Assembly: GCF_000341345.1 (NCBI RefSeq)
Contig: NC_020302.1
Span: 2,212,075 to 2,276,074 of the forward strand
DNA: 64,000 bases
Direction: 5' to 3'
Source: Corynebacterium halotolerans YIM 70093 = DSM 44683
GTDB lineage: Bacteria; Actinomycetota; Actinomycetes; Mycobacteriales; Mycobacteriaceae
Translations under genes and position numbers: made by a program
The notes under the pieces: model-generated
Told to the model about the DNA's origin: nothing
Databases searched by the model: none
The model's input: only the letters and a program-made list of their open reading frames with translations
Shown: piece by piece, positions 49,710-58,025 of the stretch
Numbering within the stretch: the stretch's first letter is position 1
Layout: every line of letters starts with the position of its first letter

Positions 49710-50909
49710 TCACGCCGCCTCGTCGTCGCCGCCCGCCCCGCTCCCCTCACTCCCCGGTTCCAGACGCTCGAGCGCGCTCGTGTGGTCGCCGGCCTGCTTG
49801 GGTCGGCGAATGTAGTAGCGGCCCGTCACCGCGGGAGAGGCGTGCCCCAGGTGCCGGGCGGCCTCCTCCACCCCGTAGGCACGCTCGATGAGGGTGGCCA
49901 CTGTCGAGCGGAAGTGCTTCATCTGGATGTGAGCGAACTCCTCGCCGCGGGCGTCCCGGAAGCGGTTGCCCACGTTGTGGGGATCGAGGATGCCGCCGTT
50001 CCAGTTCGGGAAGACCAGTTCGTTGTCGGCGTCGCGGCGCCGTTCCCGGAGCATCTCGGCGTACCAGGCGGGCAGGACGAGCATCCGGTAGCCGGCCTCG
50101 CTCTTCGCCATCTCCTGACGGATCAGAACCCCGTCCTGGCGCACGATCGTCCCGGAGACGGTCAGTTGCGCGGGCGTGGTCGTCAGGTTGACGTCCTCCC
50201 ACCGGATGGCCAGTGCCTCGGCGGGGCGCACACCGGTGGCCAGGAGAGTGGCCACGATGCCGGTGAGGTCCGTCCGCTTTCCCTGGGCCTCCCAGGCTTC
50301 GACGTGCTCCCAGAGTCCATCTATTTCCTCCTGGGTGAGCACAACCGGCTCCTCGCGTTTGGGAGGGCGCAGCCGGGCGGTGCGGGCCGGGTTCATCGAC
50401 CAGAGGTCCACGCCGTGGCGCAGCGCCAGATCGAAGGCGTGGGTGAGCAGAATCTTCAGCATCCGGGCGGACGTCGGCACGCGGCGCGACACCGAGTCCA
50501 GCCAGGCCTGGATGACCGTGACCGAGCACTCCCCCAGCCGCAGCCTGCCGATGTCCGGGTCCCCCTTCTCCCCCGTGAGAAAGCCGACGTGGCGCTCATA
50601 GAGGTTGATCGTCTGCACCCGGCTGTTCTGCCCGGCCTGCCCGCTGCGCAGCGCCTGCAGGGTCTTGTCCACCAGCTCCAGCAGCGTGGTGTCGGCGTCG
50701 ATGTGTCCGATGGAACCCGAGTACGCCCGGTCGTGCGCCCGGTCGCGGACGAGTTCCTCGGCCTTGAGCCGGGTGTCCGCGGTGGCCTGAACCTTGAGCC
50801 ATCGGCCGGCGAGATTGCGCACCGAGGTGCGCGCGACCCATTTCTTCGGTCCCACCTTGTCCACGTTGATCGGACCGAGTTCCCCGATTCTGCGGCGTGC
50901 CTGCCCCAT
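49710..50909 (-). CDS. int: Tyrosine-type site-specific integrase
   Basis: The product is 399 aa from ATG 50909 (MGQARRRIGELGPINVDKVG). An N-terminal arm-binding domain (about 10-60, WVARTSVRNLAGRWLKVQA) is followed by the core-binding domain (about 90-185, SGQAGQNSRVQTINLYERH) and the catalytic domain with Arg in GVRPAEALAIRWED, Lys in AKSEAGYRMLVLP, a box II that reads KHFRST (Lys where the first His usually is), His in LGHASPAVTG and Tyr in RYYIRRP. The layout is that of phage or ICE integrases. With the tRNA-Asn and HTH gene it suggests a small or decayed integrative element. No excisionase or cargo gene is visible beside it. Confidence 0.83.
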   Translation of the reverse strand: MGQARRRIGELGPINVDKVGPKKWVARTSVRNLAGRWLKVQATADTRLKAEELVRDRAHDRAYSGSIGHIDADTTLLELVDKTLQALRSGQAGQNSRVQTINLYERHVGFLTGEKGDPDIGRLRLGECSVTVIQAWLDSVSRRVPTSARMLKILLTHAFDLALRHGVDLWSMNPARTARLRPPKREEPVVLTQEEIDGLWEHVEAWEAQGKRTDLTGIVATLLATGVRPAEALAIRWEDVNLTTTPAQLTVSGTIVRQDGVLIRQEMAKSEAGYRMLVLPAWYAEMLRERRRDADNELVFPNWNGGILDPHNVGNRFRDARGEEFAHIQMKHFRSTVATLIERAYGVEEAARHLGHASPAVTGRYYIRRPKQAGDHTSALERLEPGSEGSGAGGDDEAA

Positions 50910-51156
50910 GCCAGAACTTCCCCCTTGTTCTCTCCTGAGCATCCGGCACCGATCCCTGAGTACGGTGCCCCCGTGGGCAGGCTCCCACGGCGAACTGGCG
51001 GGCGGCCAGCGCCACCGCAACCCCCTCGGGCGGATCTGTGGACAACCGTGGGTTCTCCACAGCCGCAGACACCCGCCGCTTGACGCCGACGCAGCGACGC
51101 AGGAGGCTGAGGGATCCGGCGCGTCCGGTGGTGTCCGCGAGGGCGGTACTCATCCG

Positions 51157-51176
51157 GGCCGGAAGCGCTTCCGGCC
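51157..51176. repeat. Perfect 20-bp palindrome
   Basis: GGCCGGAAGCGCTTCCGGCC is fully self-complementary. It could be a dimeric binding site or half of a terminator cluster. It is 18 bases from the hairpin at 51194-51225. Confidence 0.5.
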
Positions 51177-51193
51177 ACCGCGGGAACGGAAGA

Positions 51194-51225
51194 AGCCGGG
51201 GCAGTGACGGACCACTGCCCCGGCT
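51194..51225 (-). terminator. Hairpin downstream of wecB
   Basis: A perfect 13-bp stem: AGCCGGGGCAGTG (51194-51206) with CACTGCCCCGGCT (51213-51225), loop ACGGAC. It is about 55 bases past the wecB stop. The T-tract is weak, so confidence is moderate. Confidence 0.6.
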
Positions 51226-51281
51226 CAGTACGGGAGCTGGATTCCGGCGCCCTGATCGCCCGGCGCCCGGCTCGTCTTTTC

Positions 51282-52439
51282 TTAGGCCGCGAGCTCCGCG
51301 GTGAACTCCGGCAGGCGGGTGCCGATGCCGAGCAGCTGGGAGATGGCCGCGATGGAACGGGCCGCGCCCTGGCCGTCGCCGTAGGGATTGACGGCGTTGG
51401 CCATCTCCGCGTAGGAGTCCGCGTCGTCCAGCAGTCGGCGGGCCTCGGTGGTGATGCGGTTGCGGTCGGTGCCGACCAGCTTGACGGTGCCGGCGGCCAC
51501 GGCCTCCGGACGCTCGGTGTTCTCACGCATGACCAGCACCGGCTTGCCCAGCGCGGGGGCCTCCTCCTGGACTCCGCCCGAGTCAGTGAGCACGAGCTTG
51601 GAGCGGTCCATGAGCTTGGTGAACTGGTCGTAGGGCAGCGGATCGGTGATGATCACGTTGTCCAGGTTCTCCACCTTCGGCAGGATGGCCAGGCGCACCT
51701 TGGGGTTGAGGTGGAGCGGGAGGACGAAGACCATGTCCGGGTAGGCCTGGGCCAGCTCCTGGACGGCGCCGCCGATCTCCTCCATGGCGTGCAGGTTCTC
51801 CCGGCGGTGGGTGGTCACCAGCACCATGTCCCGGTCGGTGGCGGCCGCGTCGGCCAGCGCCGGGTCGGCGAAGGGGGTGTCCCAGCTGGCGGCCTTGAGC
51901 AGGGAGTCGATGACGGTGTTGCCGGTGACCACGATGCGCGAGGAGTCGAAGCTCTCGCGCAGCAGGTTCTCCCGGGAGGCGGCGGTCGGGGCGAGGTGCA
52001 GCGAGGCGACCTGGCCGATGATGCGGCGGTTGGCCTCCTCCGGGAACGGGGACTGGATGTTGCCGGTGCGCAGGCCGGCCTCGAGGTGGACGATCTGGAC
52101 GCCGCGGTGGAAGCCGGCGAGGGCAGCGGTCATGGCGGTGGAGGTGTCACCCTGGGAGATGATGACATCCGGTTTCTCCTCCTCGATGATCCCGTCCAGG
52201 CCCACCATCGCGCGGGAGACGATCTCGTTGAGGCCCTGCCCGGCCTTCATCAGGCCCAGATCGTAGGAGGGGGTCACGCCGAACATCGTGTTGACCTGGT
52301 CCAGCATCTCGCGGTGCTGTCCGGTGGAGACCGGGACGGAGATGAAGCGCTCGTCGCGCTGCAGGGCGGCGATGACCGGAACCACCTTGATGGCCTCCGG
52401 ACGGGTGCCGTAGATGGTCATGATCTTCGGGACGGACAT
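51282..52439 (-). CDS. wecB: UDP-N-acetylglucosamine 2-epimerase, non-hydrolysing (WecB/MnaA)
   Basis: The product is 385 aa from ATG 52439 (MSVPKIMTIYGTRPEAIKVV). It interconverts UDP-GlcNAc and UDP-ManNAc. Motifs: YGTRPEAIKVVPV (GTRPE loop), STGQHREMLDQV, IISQGDTSTAMTAALAGFHR and VVHLEAGLRTGN-like VHLEAGLRTGNIQSPFPEEA with NRRIIGQVASLHLAPT. LVTTHRREN and LPLHLNPKVR follow, and TDSGGVQEEAPALGKPVLVM is the UDP-binding loop. Its product is the substrate of the WecC-type enzyme 28 kb away, so this gene likely feeds the polysaccharide island though not in it. Confidence 0.93.
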   Translation of the reverse strand: MSVPKIMTIYGTRPEAIKVVPVIAALQRDERFISVPVSTGQHREMLDQVNTMFGVTPSYDLGLMKAGQGLNEIVSRAMVGLDGIIEEEKPDVIISQGDTSTAMTAALAGFHRGVQIVHLEAGLRTGNIQSPFPEEANRRIIGQVASLHLAPTAASRENLLRESFDSSRIVVTGNTVIDSLLKAASWDTPFADPALADAAATDRDMVLVTTHRRENLHAMEEIGGAVQELAQAYPDMVFVLPLHLNPKVRLAILPKVENLDNVIITDPLPYDQFTKLMDRSKLVLTDSGGVQEEAPALGKPVLVMRENTERPEAVAAGTVKLVGTDRNRITTEARRLLDDADSYAEMANAVNPYGDGQGAARSIAAISQLLGIGTRLPEFTAELAA

Positions 52440-52866
52440 TAGTCTCCTGACTGAGGCGTTGACGGACAAGAATTCAGCGGCACTTCGGGCGTGCTTACTC
52501 TTGTTCCAGTAAAACTGCGTCAATAGAATCCCGCTAATTAACTGTCAAAACCATGTACCCCTCACCCCCGTTTTATAACTGTTTTCCCAACCTTCCTGCG
52601 GAAAATCGCTTTTCTATCAGCACTTTTTCAGCTTTCGTCAGAAAGTTCGGTTGTCAGCGCTCCCAGGCTCCCCTCTTCCAACCGCCACCACCCCTCGTCA
52701 CGCCCGTTCACTGACGAAGCCGCCTGCTGCGCTCCCGGGGCCACTTTCGGACCATTCGCCCGCCGCTGCGCCGCTGCGTCCGCCTTTGGCCGCCCGAGGG
52801 TGAGTCGCACGCAGGCGTCGATAAGCCCCGGCAACCGCCGTAAAATCAACCACCGAGGAGCAACAG
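52440..52866. other. Intergenic region with a possible higB remnant
   Basis: About 430 bases. The part next to wecB is A/T-rich and likely its promoter. Near the HigA start, the plus strand frame with NRRKINHRGATGVDFTDHH (52824-52887) looks like the C-terminal end of a HigB toxin, but the frame has no upstream HigB body. No intact gene is present. Confidence 0.4.
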
Positions 52867-53172
52867 GTGTCGACTTCACCGACCACCACTCACCGCCGCC
52901 CGCACCCCGGAGCGTGGCTCAGGGCCGAGATGGTGGAGCCGAGCGGGCTCACGCAGTACCGGCTCGCCCAGGATCTGGGGGTCTCGCAGTCACTCGTGTC
53001 CCGACTCATGACCGGCCACGCGCGCATCACCGCCGGTCTGGCGCTACGGCTGTCCGCCTACTTCGGCGACAGCGCTGAATTCTGGCTGAACCTCCAGCAG
53101 AATTACGACCTCGCGGAGGCCCGGGCCACCGTCGACACCTCCGGTATCCCCCATTTCAGCGCGACCGGCTGA
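52867..53172 (+). CDS. HigA-type antitoxin / XRE regulator, no toxin partner seen
   Basis: The product is 101 aa from GTG 52867, preceded by GAGGAG at good spacing. HRRPHPGAWLRAEMVEPSGL, then QYRLAQDLGVSQSLVSRLMT and HARITAGLALRLSAYFGDSA with EFWLNLQQNYDLAEARA match HigA-family addiction module antidotes, which bind DNA through the HTH and neutralise the HigB RNase. The usual higB gene upstream is missing (only a possible tail). The gene is convergent with the G6PDH gene, 6 bases apart. It may now work as a stand-alone repressor. Confidence 0.85.
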   Translation: MSTSPTTTHRRPHPGAWLRAEMVEPSGLTQYRLAQDLGVSQSLVSRLMTGHARITAGLALRLSAYFGDSAEFWLNLQQNYDLAEARATVDTSGIPHFSATG

Positions 53173-53178
53173 CCTCGC

Positions 53179-54522
53179 CTACCAGCCCTCCGGGCCCTGG
53201 GAGCCAGCCGGGTACTCCTCCAACGGGACGCTGCCGTCGGCGAAGGCCGCCAGCACCGGTTCGATGATCTCCCAGGACCGCCGCGGGGCGTCCGCCGGGA
53301 CCTCGGTGGTGCGGTCGGCGGCGAGGATGGCGCGCACCACCCGGCCGTAGGGGGTCAGGCGCGAGGGCACCAGTTCGGTGCGCAGGGTCACCCGCTGCAG
53401 GTTCTGCCGGTAGCCGTGGTCGGAGACGTTGACCTCCACGGCCACCTCGTCGGTGAAGGGGAAGATCAGCCGGGTTCCCGGGTTGATCTCCAGCTCGTCC
53501 TCGTGCCCGCGGCGGCGGTAGGTCACCGCGATCTCCTGGCGCGGGTTCCCGATCGCCTTGCCGGAGCGCAGGACCACGGGCACCCCGCGCCAGCGGTCGG
53601 TGTCCACGTCGGCGGTGACCTGGAAGAGGGTTTCGGTGCCGCGTTCGGGGTCCACCCCCTCCTCCTCGGCGTAGGCGGGCAGGCGGCGACCGTCGATCTC
53701 GCCTGCCGTGTAGCGGGCGCGGCGCACGGAGTCCGGGTCGATGGTGGTGGCGGCGAGGATGTCGGTGGCGGTGTCGGGGGAACCGGCCGCCAGGGCGTGC
53801 GCCATGACCTGCAGCAGGTGGGACTGGAGCATGTCGCGCATCGCGCCGTTGCTGTCGTAGAACTCGGCGCGGCCCTCCAGCCCGAGGGACTCGTCGTAGA
53901 TGATCTCGACCGTCTCGATGTCCGTGTTGTCCCAGCCGGCGGCGAACAGCGCGTTGGCGCCGACCAGCCCGGTCAGGTTCGACAGGGCGGTCTCGTAGTT
54001 GAAGTGGTCGACGCGGAAGATGTGGTCCTCATCGGTGACGTTCAGCAGTTTGCCGTTGAGTTCCTCGGCGGTGGCCGCGTCCTCGCCGAAGGGCTTCTCC
54101 ATGGCCAGGATCAGGCCGTCGGGCAGGTCGACCTCGGCCAGGGCGTCGACGGCGGCGGCCGTCACGGACGGGGAGAGCGCGAAGTAGAGCACGCTGCGTT
54201 CGCCGGGCTCGCGGGCGTCGAAAAGCTTCCGCAGGTCACCGGGGTCGGTGGCATCGGCCACCACGTAGGTGGCGCGCTCGGCCAGCCGCTCGACCACGGC
54301 GTCGTCGACGTCCATGTCGGCCTCGGCGAGCGAGTCGCGCACCAGCTGCGGGTAGTCGTCGCGCTCGGAGCGGCCGGAACCCACCAGGTCGATGCGCGTG
54401 TCGTCGTATTCACTCAGGTAGCCGGCCATGCCGGGGAGGAGCAGGCGGCGCACGAGGTCGCCGGCGCCGCCGAGAATGTAAAAGGTCACGGACTTCGGGT
54501 GGTCGGGATTCGTGGCGTTCAT
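53179..54522 (-). CDS. Divergent glucose-6-phosphate dehydrogenase paralogue
   Basis: The product is 447 aa. NAD(P)-binding start YILGGAGDLVRRLLLPGM (residues about 14-31), AMEKPFGEDAATAEELN near 140, and catalytic-type FRVDHFNYETALSNLTGL near 172 where canonical enzymes have RIDHYLGKE. The Asp-His pair is kept, but the Tyr-Leu-Gly-Lys is Phe-Asn-Tyr. YDSNGAMRDMLQSHLLQVMA matches the family helix with conserved RDMLQNHL. NAD(P)+-dependent oxidation of glucose-6-phosphate is the family role, but the altered site may mean another sugar phosphate. It faces away from the GH15 gene (about 95-base shared promoter region). Confidence 0.8.
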   Translation of the reverse strand: MNATNPDHPKSVTFYILGGAGDLVRRLLLPGMAGYLSEYDDTRIDLVGSGRSERDDYPQLVRDSLAEADMDVDDAVVERLAERATYVVADATDPGDLRKLFDAREPGERSVLYFALSPSVTAAAVDALAEVDLPDGLILAMEKPFGEDAATAEELNGKLLNVTDEDHIFRVDHFNYETALSNLTGLVGANALFAAGWDNTDIETVEIIYDESLGLEGRAEFYDSNGAMRDMLQSHLLQVMAHALAAGSPDTATDILAATTIDPDSVRRARYTAGEIDGRRLPAYAEEEGVDPERGTETLFQVTADVDTDRWRGVPVVLRSGKAIGNPRQEIAVTYRRRGHEDELEINPGTRLIFPFTDEVAVEVNVSDHGYRQNLQRVTLRTELVPSRLTPYGRVVRAILAADRTTEVPADAPRRSWEIIEPVLAAFADGSVPLEEYPAGSQGPEGW

Positions 54523-54617
54523 GGCCCCACGCTAGCAACGTCACCGGCCCCGCGCCGGAGGCCTCGTTCTTCCCTAGGGTGGGGTGAGAAGATATTCCCC
54601 GACCTGCGGAGGAAGCC

Positions 54618-56432
54618 ATGTCCGTCCAACTCGAAGATTACGCACTGTTGTCCGACACCCACACCGCGGCCCTGATCTCCCGGTACGGCAGCATCGACTG
54701 GCTGTGCCTGCCGCGGTTCGACTCCCAGGCGGCCTTCTCCGCGCTGCTCGGCGACGACCGCGACGGCCACTGGCTGCTGGAGGTGCCCGACGGGGAGGTC
54801 ATTGAGCGCCGCTATATCAAGGACACCTTCATCACGGAGACGATCTGGGAGTCGCCGACGGGTAAGGCGAAGGTCACCGACTTCATGCCGATGGACGTCA
54901 CCGGCGACCAGGCGCGCCAGCACGTGGTCACCGACCTGATGCGCATCGTCGAGTGCCTGGAGGGTGAGGTGGAGATCCGCAACGTGGTGCGGCTGCGCTT
55001 CGACTACGGCGCCTCCACCCCGTACGTGAGCTGCCGGAGGGTCGAGGGAACCCAAGAGCTGCGGGCGATCGCCGGGCCGAACGCCGTCTACGTCCGCGGC
55101 CCGCTGCTCCAGCACGATCCGGAGAAGGGCTGCCACGTCGGCCAGGAACGCCTCCAGGCCGGCGACACCACCCGCTGGGTGCTCACGTGGACGCCGTCCT
55201 ACCTCGAGCATCCCCCGTTACCGGATCACACCAACGCGCTGGCGAACACCCGGGAGTTCTGGCAGGAGTGGATCGGGCGCTTTGACGGCCAGGGCGAGTA
55301 CACCGACGCGGTGCGCCGCTCCCTGCTGGTGCTGCGCGCACTGACGCACTCCTCCACCGGCGGGATCGTCGCCGCGCCGACCACCTCCCTGCCGGAGGAG
55401 TTCGGGGGCGTGCGCAACTGGGACTACCGCTACACCTGGCTACGGGACTCCGCCATGGTCATTGAGGTGCTGGTGGAAAACGGCTTCGAGCGCCGGGCGC
55501 TGGCGTGGCGGGACTGGCTGCTGCGCGCCATCGCCGGCGACCCGGACCAGCTGCGCATCATGTACGGCCTGAGCGGTGAGCGCCACCTGCCGGAGTTCGA
55601 GCTCGAGCACCTGCCCGGCTACGAGAACTCCGCGCCGGTACGCATCGGCAACGGCGCGGCGGATCAGTACCAGGCCGACGTCGTCGGCGAGGTCATGGTG
55701 GCCCTGGAACGGCTGCGCCAGGCGGGAGTCGGAGACGGCGAGATCTCCTGGACGCTGCAGAAGGCCATCCTCGGTTTCCAGGAGTCTCGCTTCCACGACA
55801 AGGACCAGGGCATCTGGGAGATGCGCGACGAGGCCCACCACTTCACCCACGGCCGGGCGATGATGTGGGCCGCCTTCGACCGCGGCATCCAGGCCGTGGA
55901 GCGCCACGGCTACGACGGCCCCGTCGAACGCTGGCGGGAGCTGCGCGAGACCCTGCGCGAGGAGATCCTCACCCACGGCTTCGACGAGCAGCTGAACTCC
56001 TTCACCCAGACCTACGACAACAACGAGGTCGACGCCTCCCTGCTGCAGCTGGCCCAGATCCGCTTCGTGGACTACGACGATCCGCGCATGCTCGGCACCG
56101 TCGAGCGCATCGAGCAGCAGCTGCTCGACCGGGAGGGTTTCGTCCACCGCTACCGCACCCAGTCCGGCACCGACGGCCTCGCCGGCGACGAGTACCCCTT
56201 CCTGCTGTGCACCTTCTGGTTGATCGAGCAGTACGCCCACTCCGGCCGTCTCGACGACGCGCGGGAGATGATGGAACGGGCCCTGGCCGTGCAGAGCGAC
56301 CTGGGACTGCTCGCCGAGGAGTACTCCACCGGCCACCGCCGGCTGGCCGGCAACTATCCGCAGGCGTTCTCCCACCTGGGCCTCATCCGCGCGGCCTACG
56401 CGATCAACCACCCGCACAAGGTGCAGGGCTGA
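54618..56432 (+). CDS. Glycoside hydrolase family 15, trehalase/glucoamylase-type
   Basis: The product is 604 aa from ATG 54618, preceded by GGAGGAAG. The N-terminal beta-domain ([20 protein letters not shown] and [20 protein letters not shown]) is followed by the (alpha/alpha)6 barrel. [20 protein letters not shown] is a binding motif, [11 protein letters not shown] at about 395 holds the likely acid Glu, and [20 protein letters not shown] near 565 the second catalytic Glu. Mycobacterial homologues of this subgroup hydrolyse trehalose, which fits a trehalose-rich corynebacterial envelope. No signal peptide, so cytoplasmic. Adjacent G6PDH could feed released glucose-6-phosphate into the pentose pathway. 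Confidence 0.9.
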   Translation: MSVQLEDYALLSDTHTAALISRYGSIDWLCLPRFDSQAAFSALLGDDRDGHWLLEVPDGEVIERRYIKDTFITETIWESPTGKAKVTDFMPMDVTGDQARQHVVTDLMRIVECLEGEVEIRNVVRLRFDYGASTPYVSCRRVEGTQELRAIAGPNAVYVRGPLLQHDPEKGCHVGQERLQAGDTTRWVLTWTPSYLEHPPLPDHTNALANTREFWQEWIGRFDGQGEYTDAVRRSLLVLRALTHSSTGGIVAAPTTSLPEEFGGVRNWDYRYTWLRDSAMVIEVLVENGFERRALAWRDWLLRAIAGDPDQLRIMYGLSGERHLPEFELEHLPGYENSAPVRIGNGAADQYQADVVGEVMVALERLRQAGVGDGEISWTLQKAILGFQESRFHDKDQGIWEMRDEAHHFTHGRAMMWAAFDRGIQAVERHGYDGPVERWRELRETLREEILTHGFDEQLNSFTQTYDNNEVDASLLQLAQIRFVDYDDPRMLGTVERIEQQLLDREGFVHRYRTQSGTDGLAGDEYPFLLCTFWLIEQYAHSGRLDDAREMMERALAVQSDLGLLAEEYSTGHRRLAGNYPQAFSHLGLIRAAYAINHPHKVQG

Positions 56433-56438
56433 GACGGA

Positions 56439-56609
56439 TCAGGGCCGGTGCCGGTCGCCCGCCTCGCCGGAGGAGGTGGGGGCGGCGACCATATCCGCCT
56501 CCCCGTCGGGGCCGCGGGCACCCGACTGCCCCAGGCTGGCGGTGAACAGCGCGGTGAACGCGAGCGCCGCCGAGGCCGTCGCCGAGAGTTTCTTCTTCTG
56601 ACCAGCCAC
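56439..56609 (-). CDS. Possible small secreted protein, 56 aa
   Basis: A frame from GTG 56609 (GAGGAAG about 9 bases upstream) reads MAGQKKKLSATASAALAFTA and continues LFTASLGQSG, then an acidic Pro/Ser-rich tail. The Lys-rich start, hydrophobic stretch and small residues resemble a Sec signal peptide. It ends 6 bases from the GH15 stop, tail to tail. A short secreted peptide or a signal-peptide-only frame; no family is known. Confidence 0.45.
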   Translation of the reverse strand: MAGQKKKLSATASAALAFTALFTASLGQSGARGPDGEADMVAAPTSSGEAGDRHRP

Positions 56610-56816
56610 AGGACCACTTCCTCGTCAGAATCACACCGGTTGTCGTGCGATGTGAACATAGCGCAGCAACATGAAATCCGCATGAACGTTGGATAACACT
56701 TTGTTTTGGTGGTCCGGCAAGGGCCCGGCACAGGCCCGGCACGCTCCCGTGCCTGCGGCGAACGCTGCGGTAGAGTGGTCGACGTACCGATCACAGAGAG
56801 GGAGTTCGTAGCGACC

Positions 56817-57059
56817 ATGATCCAGTTCGTCATCGGCGCCGCCGCAGGCTACGTCTTCGGCACCAAGGCCGGACGCAAGCGGTTTGAGCAGATCAAGAAG
56901 GGCTACGAAACGGCCGTCAACTCCCCCGTCACCAAGTCCGCCGTCCGCGCCGGCCGCAAGGCCCTGGCCGACCGGCTGGACCCGCAGCCGCGGATGAAGG
57001 AAGTCAAGAACCTCAGGCGCGAGGACGGCTCCGCGGTGCTGGAGCCGGACGAGGACTAA
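56817..57059 (+). CDS. Small YtxH-like membrane-associated protein
   Basis: The product is 80 aa from ATG 56817; a longer frame from 56706 lacks a ribosome binding site at its start. MIQFVIGAAAGYVFGTKAGRK is a short hydrophobic Gly-rich segment followed by basic residues (GTKAGRKRFEQIKKGYETAV), the pattern of YtxH-type and actinobacterial DUF proteins. The C-terminal half is amphipathic and ends acidic (LEPDED). Role unknown, possibly envelope stress. Upstream CGGTAGAGTGGTCGAC may be part of its promoter. Confidence 0.75.
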   Translation: MIQFVIGAAAGYVFGTKAGRKRFEQIKKGYETAVNSPVTKSAVRAGRKALADRLDPQPRMKEVKNLRREDGSAVLEPDED

Positions 57060-57119
57060 CCTGCCAAGGACTAACTGCACACCACAGATTTCTCCGCATG
57101 TGCAGCCGCTAGTCGGCTA

Positions 57120-57941
57120 CTAATACGCCGCCATCGCTTTCACGACAATCAAAGGTCCCGTCATCTCAAGATCAGACCTATCAACGTTCCGCCCGGTCAT
57201 TTTAGCGACCCCTGCCAAAAGTTGGTCACTCGAAATCGCTCTTCTCATGGTTCGGTTGAGGCCCGACAAGTAGAACTTCTCTAGCGAGAAGGAGCGGTTT
57301 TCCCCAACAACTCGTTCAACTTGCCCAAAGATGGCAAGTTCATTTTCTAGATTATCGATGTCGTTACCCGCTACCATATGACCAGCGTTCAAAAGAGCTA
57401 ATACCTGCGGGGCGTCCTCATCTTCGAGTACAGCTTGAAGCACTATTTGGCCCTTTTTCGCTGTTTGCGGAGACAACATGCTCGCTATCACCTCATTATT
57501 AGGTCGTTCTTCATTCAGCAATGAAGGATCTGCAATGAACAGCTCAATGAGTCGGCTTAGAAGACCGCCGACTTCGTTCGAAGGTGATAATTCCCACTCG
57601 CGCTCTACTTCGACCAGCTGTCGTTTCGATATCCCTGTCCCGAAATCAAAGTGATTGAGAACCTCATCCTTCTTCTCTAGCTCGTCAACCAGCTTGTTGA
57701 AGGCGCTGACTGGGTGGCTTTCGATTCTGCGAGATTCCGTCACCTCGGTCTCTTCTCCGGTTCCCCGCTCGCCCCGCCCACTTACCCATGGGATTTGGGC
57801 TTTCCCCTCCATGCTTCCGTTCTTGGACGATTGATCACGGACAGTGAGTTCGATATCAGTGGAGACGTCAATGCCATGAAAGTTGGAAAGCGGCACCAAG
57901 GTGTCACGGTCAAGATAGATTGGGTTTCGGAAAAAGCTCAC
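57120..57941 (-). CDS. DUF6414-like protein in A/T-rich DNA
   Basis: The product is 273 aa. It resembles DUF6414 in its start (RNPIYLDRDTLVPLSNFHGI) and in its beta-rich first domain with TDIELTVRDQSSKN. Residues about 75-140 are charged, and a helical region follows (EVGGLLSRLIELFIADPSLL, QVLALLNAGHMVAGNDIDNL). The C-terminal part (SGLNRTMRRAISSDQLLAGV and TGPLIVVKAMAAY) is basic. No membrane helix or catalytic motif stands out. The gene is clearly more A/T-rich than dnaG and ytxH around it, so it was probably acquired; such DUF6414 proteins are often found in variable genomic islands. Confidence 0.6.
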   Translation of the reverse strand: MSFFRNPIYLDRDTLVPLSNFHGIDVSTDIELTVRDQSSKNGSMEGKAQIPWVSGRGERGTGEETEVTESRRIESHPVSAFNKLVDELEKKDEVLNHFDFGTGISKRQLVEVEREWELSPSNEVGGLLSRLIELFIADPSLLNEERPNNEVIASMLSPQTAKKGQIVLQAVLEDEDAPQVLALLNAGHMVAGNDIDNLENELAIFGQVERVVGENRSFSLEKFYLSGLNRTMRRAISSDQLLAGVAKMTGRNVDRSDLEMTGPLIVVKAMAAY

Positions 57942-58025
57942 TTACTCAGCCTTTCAGACTTCAGAAAATTAACTAAGAAGACCTTGCAAACACGTACGTC
58001 GATTGGATTACCACCCGCCCTTTCC

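Larger units (their letters stand above)
50910..51281. other. Intergenic region with two GC-rich hairpins
   Basis: About 370 bases between the integrase start and the wecB end. It holds the 20-bp palindrome at 51157-51176 and the 13-bp hairpin at 51194-51225. GC-rich frames here have no family support. Confidence 0.35.

Noticed and set aside
53416..54675. A 419-codon plus-strand frame opposite the G6PDH paralogue
   Set aside because: Val/Gly/Asp-rich shadow of a well-supported gene.
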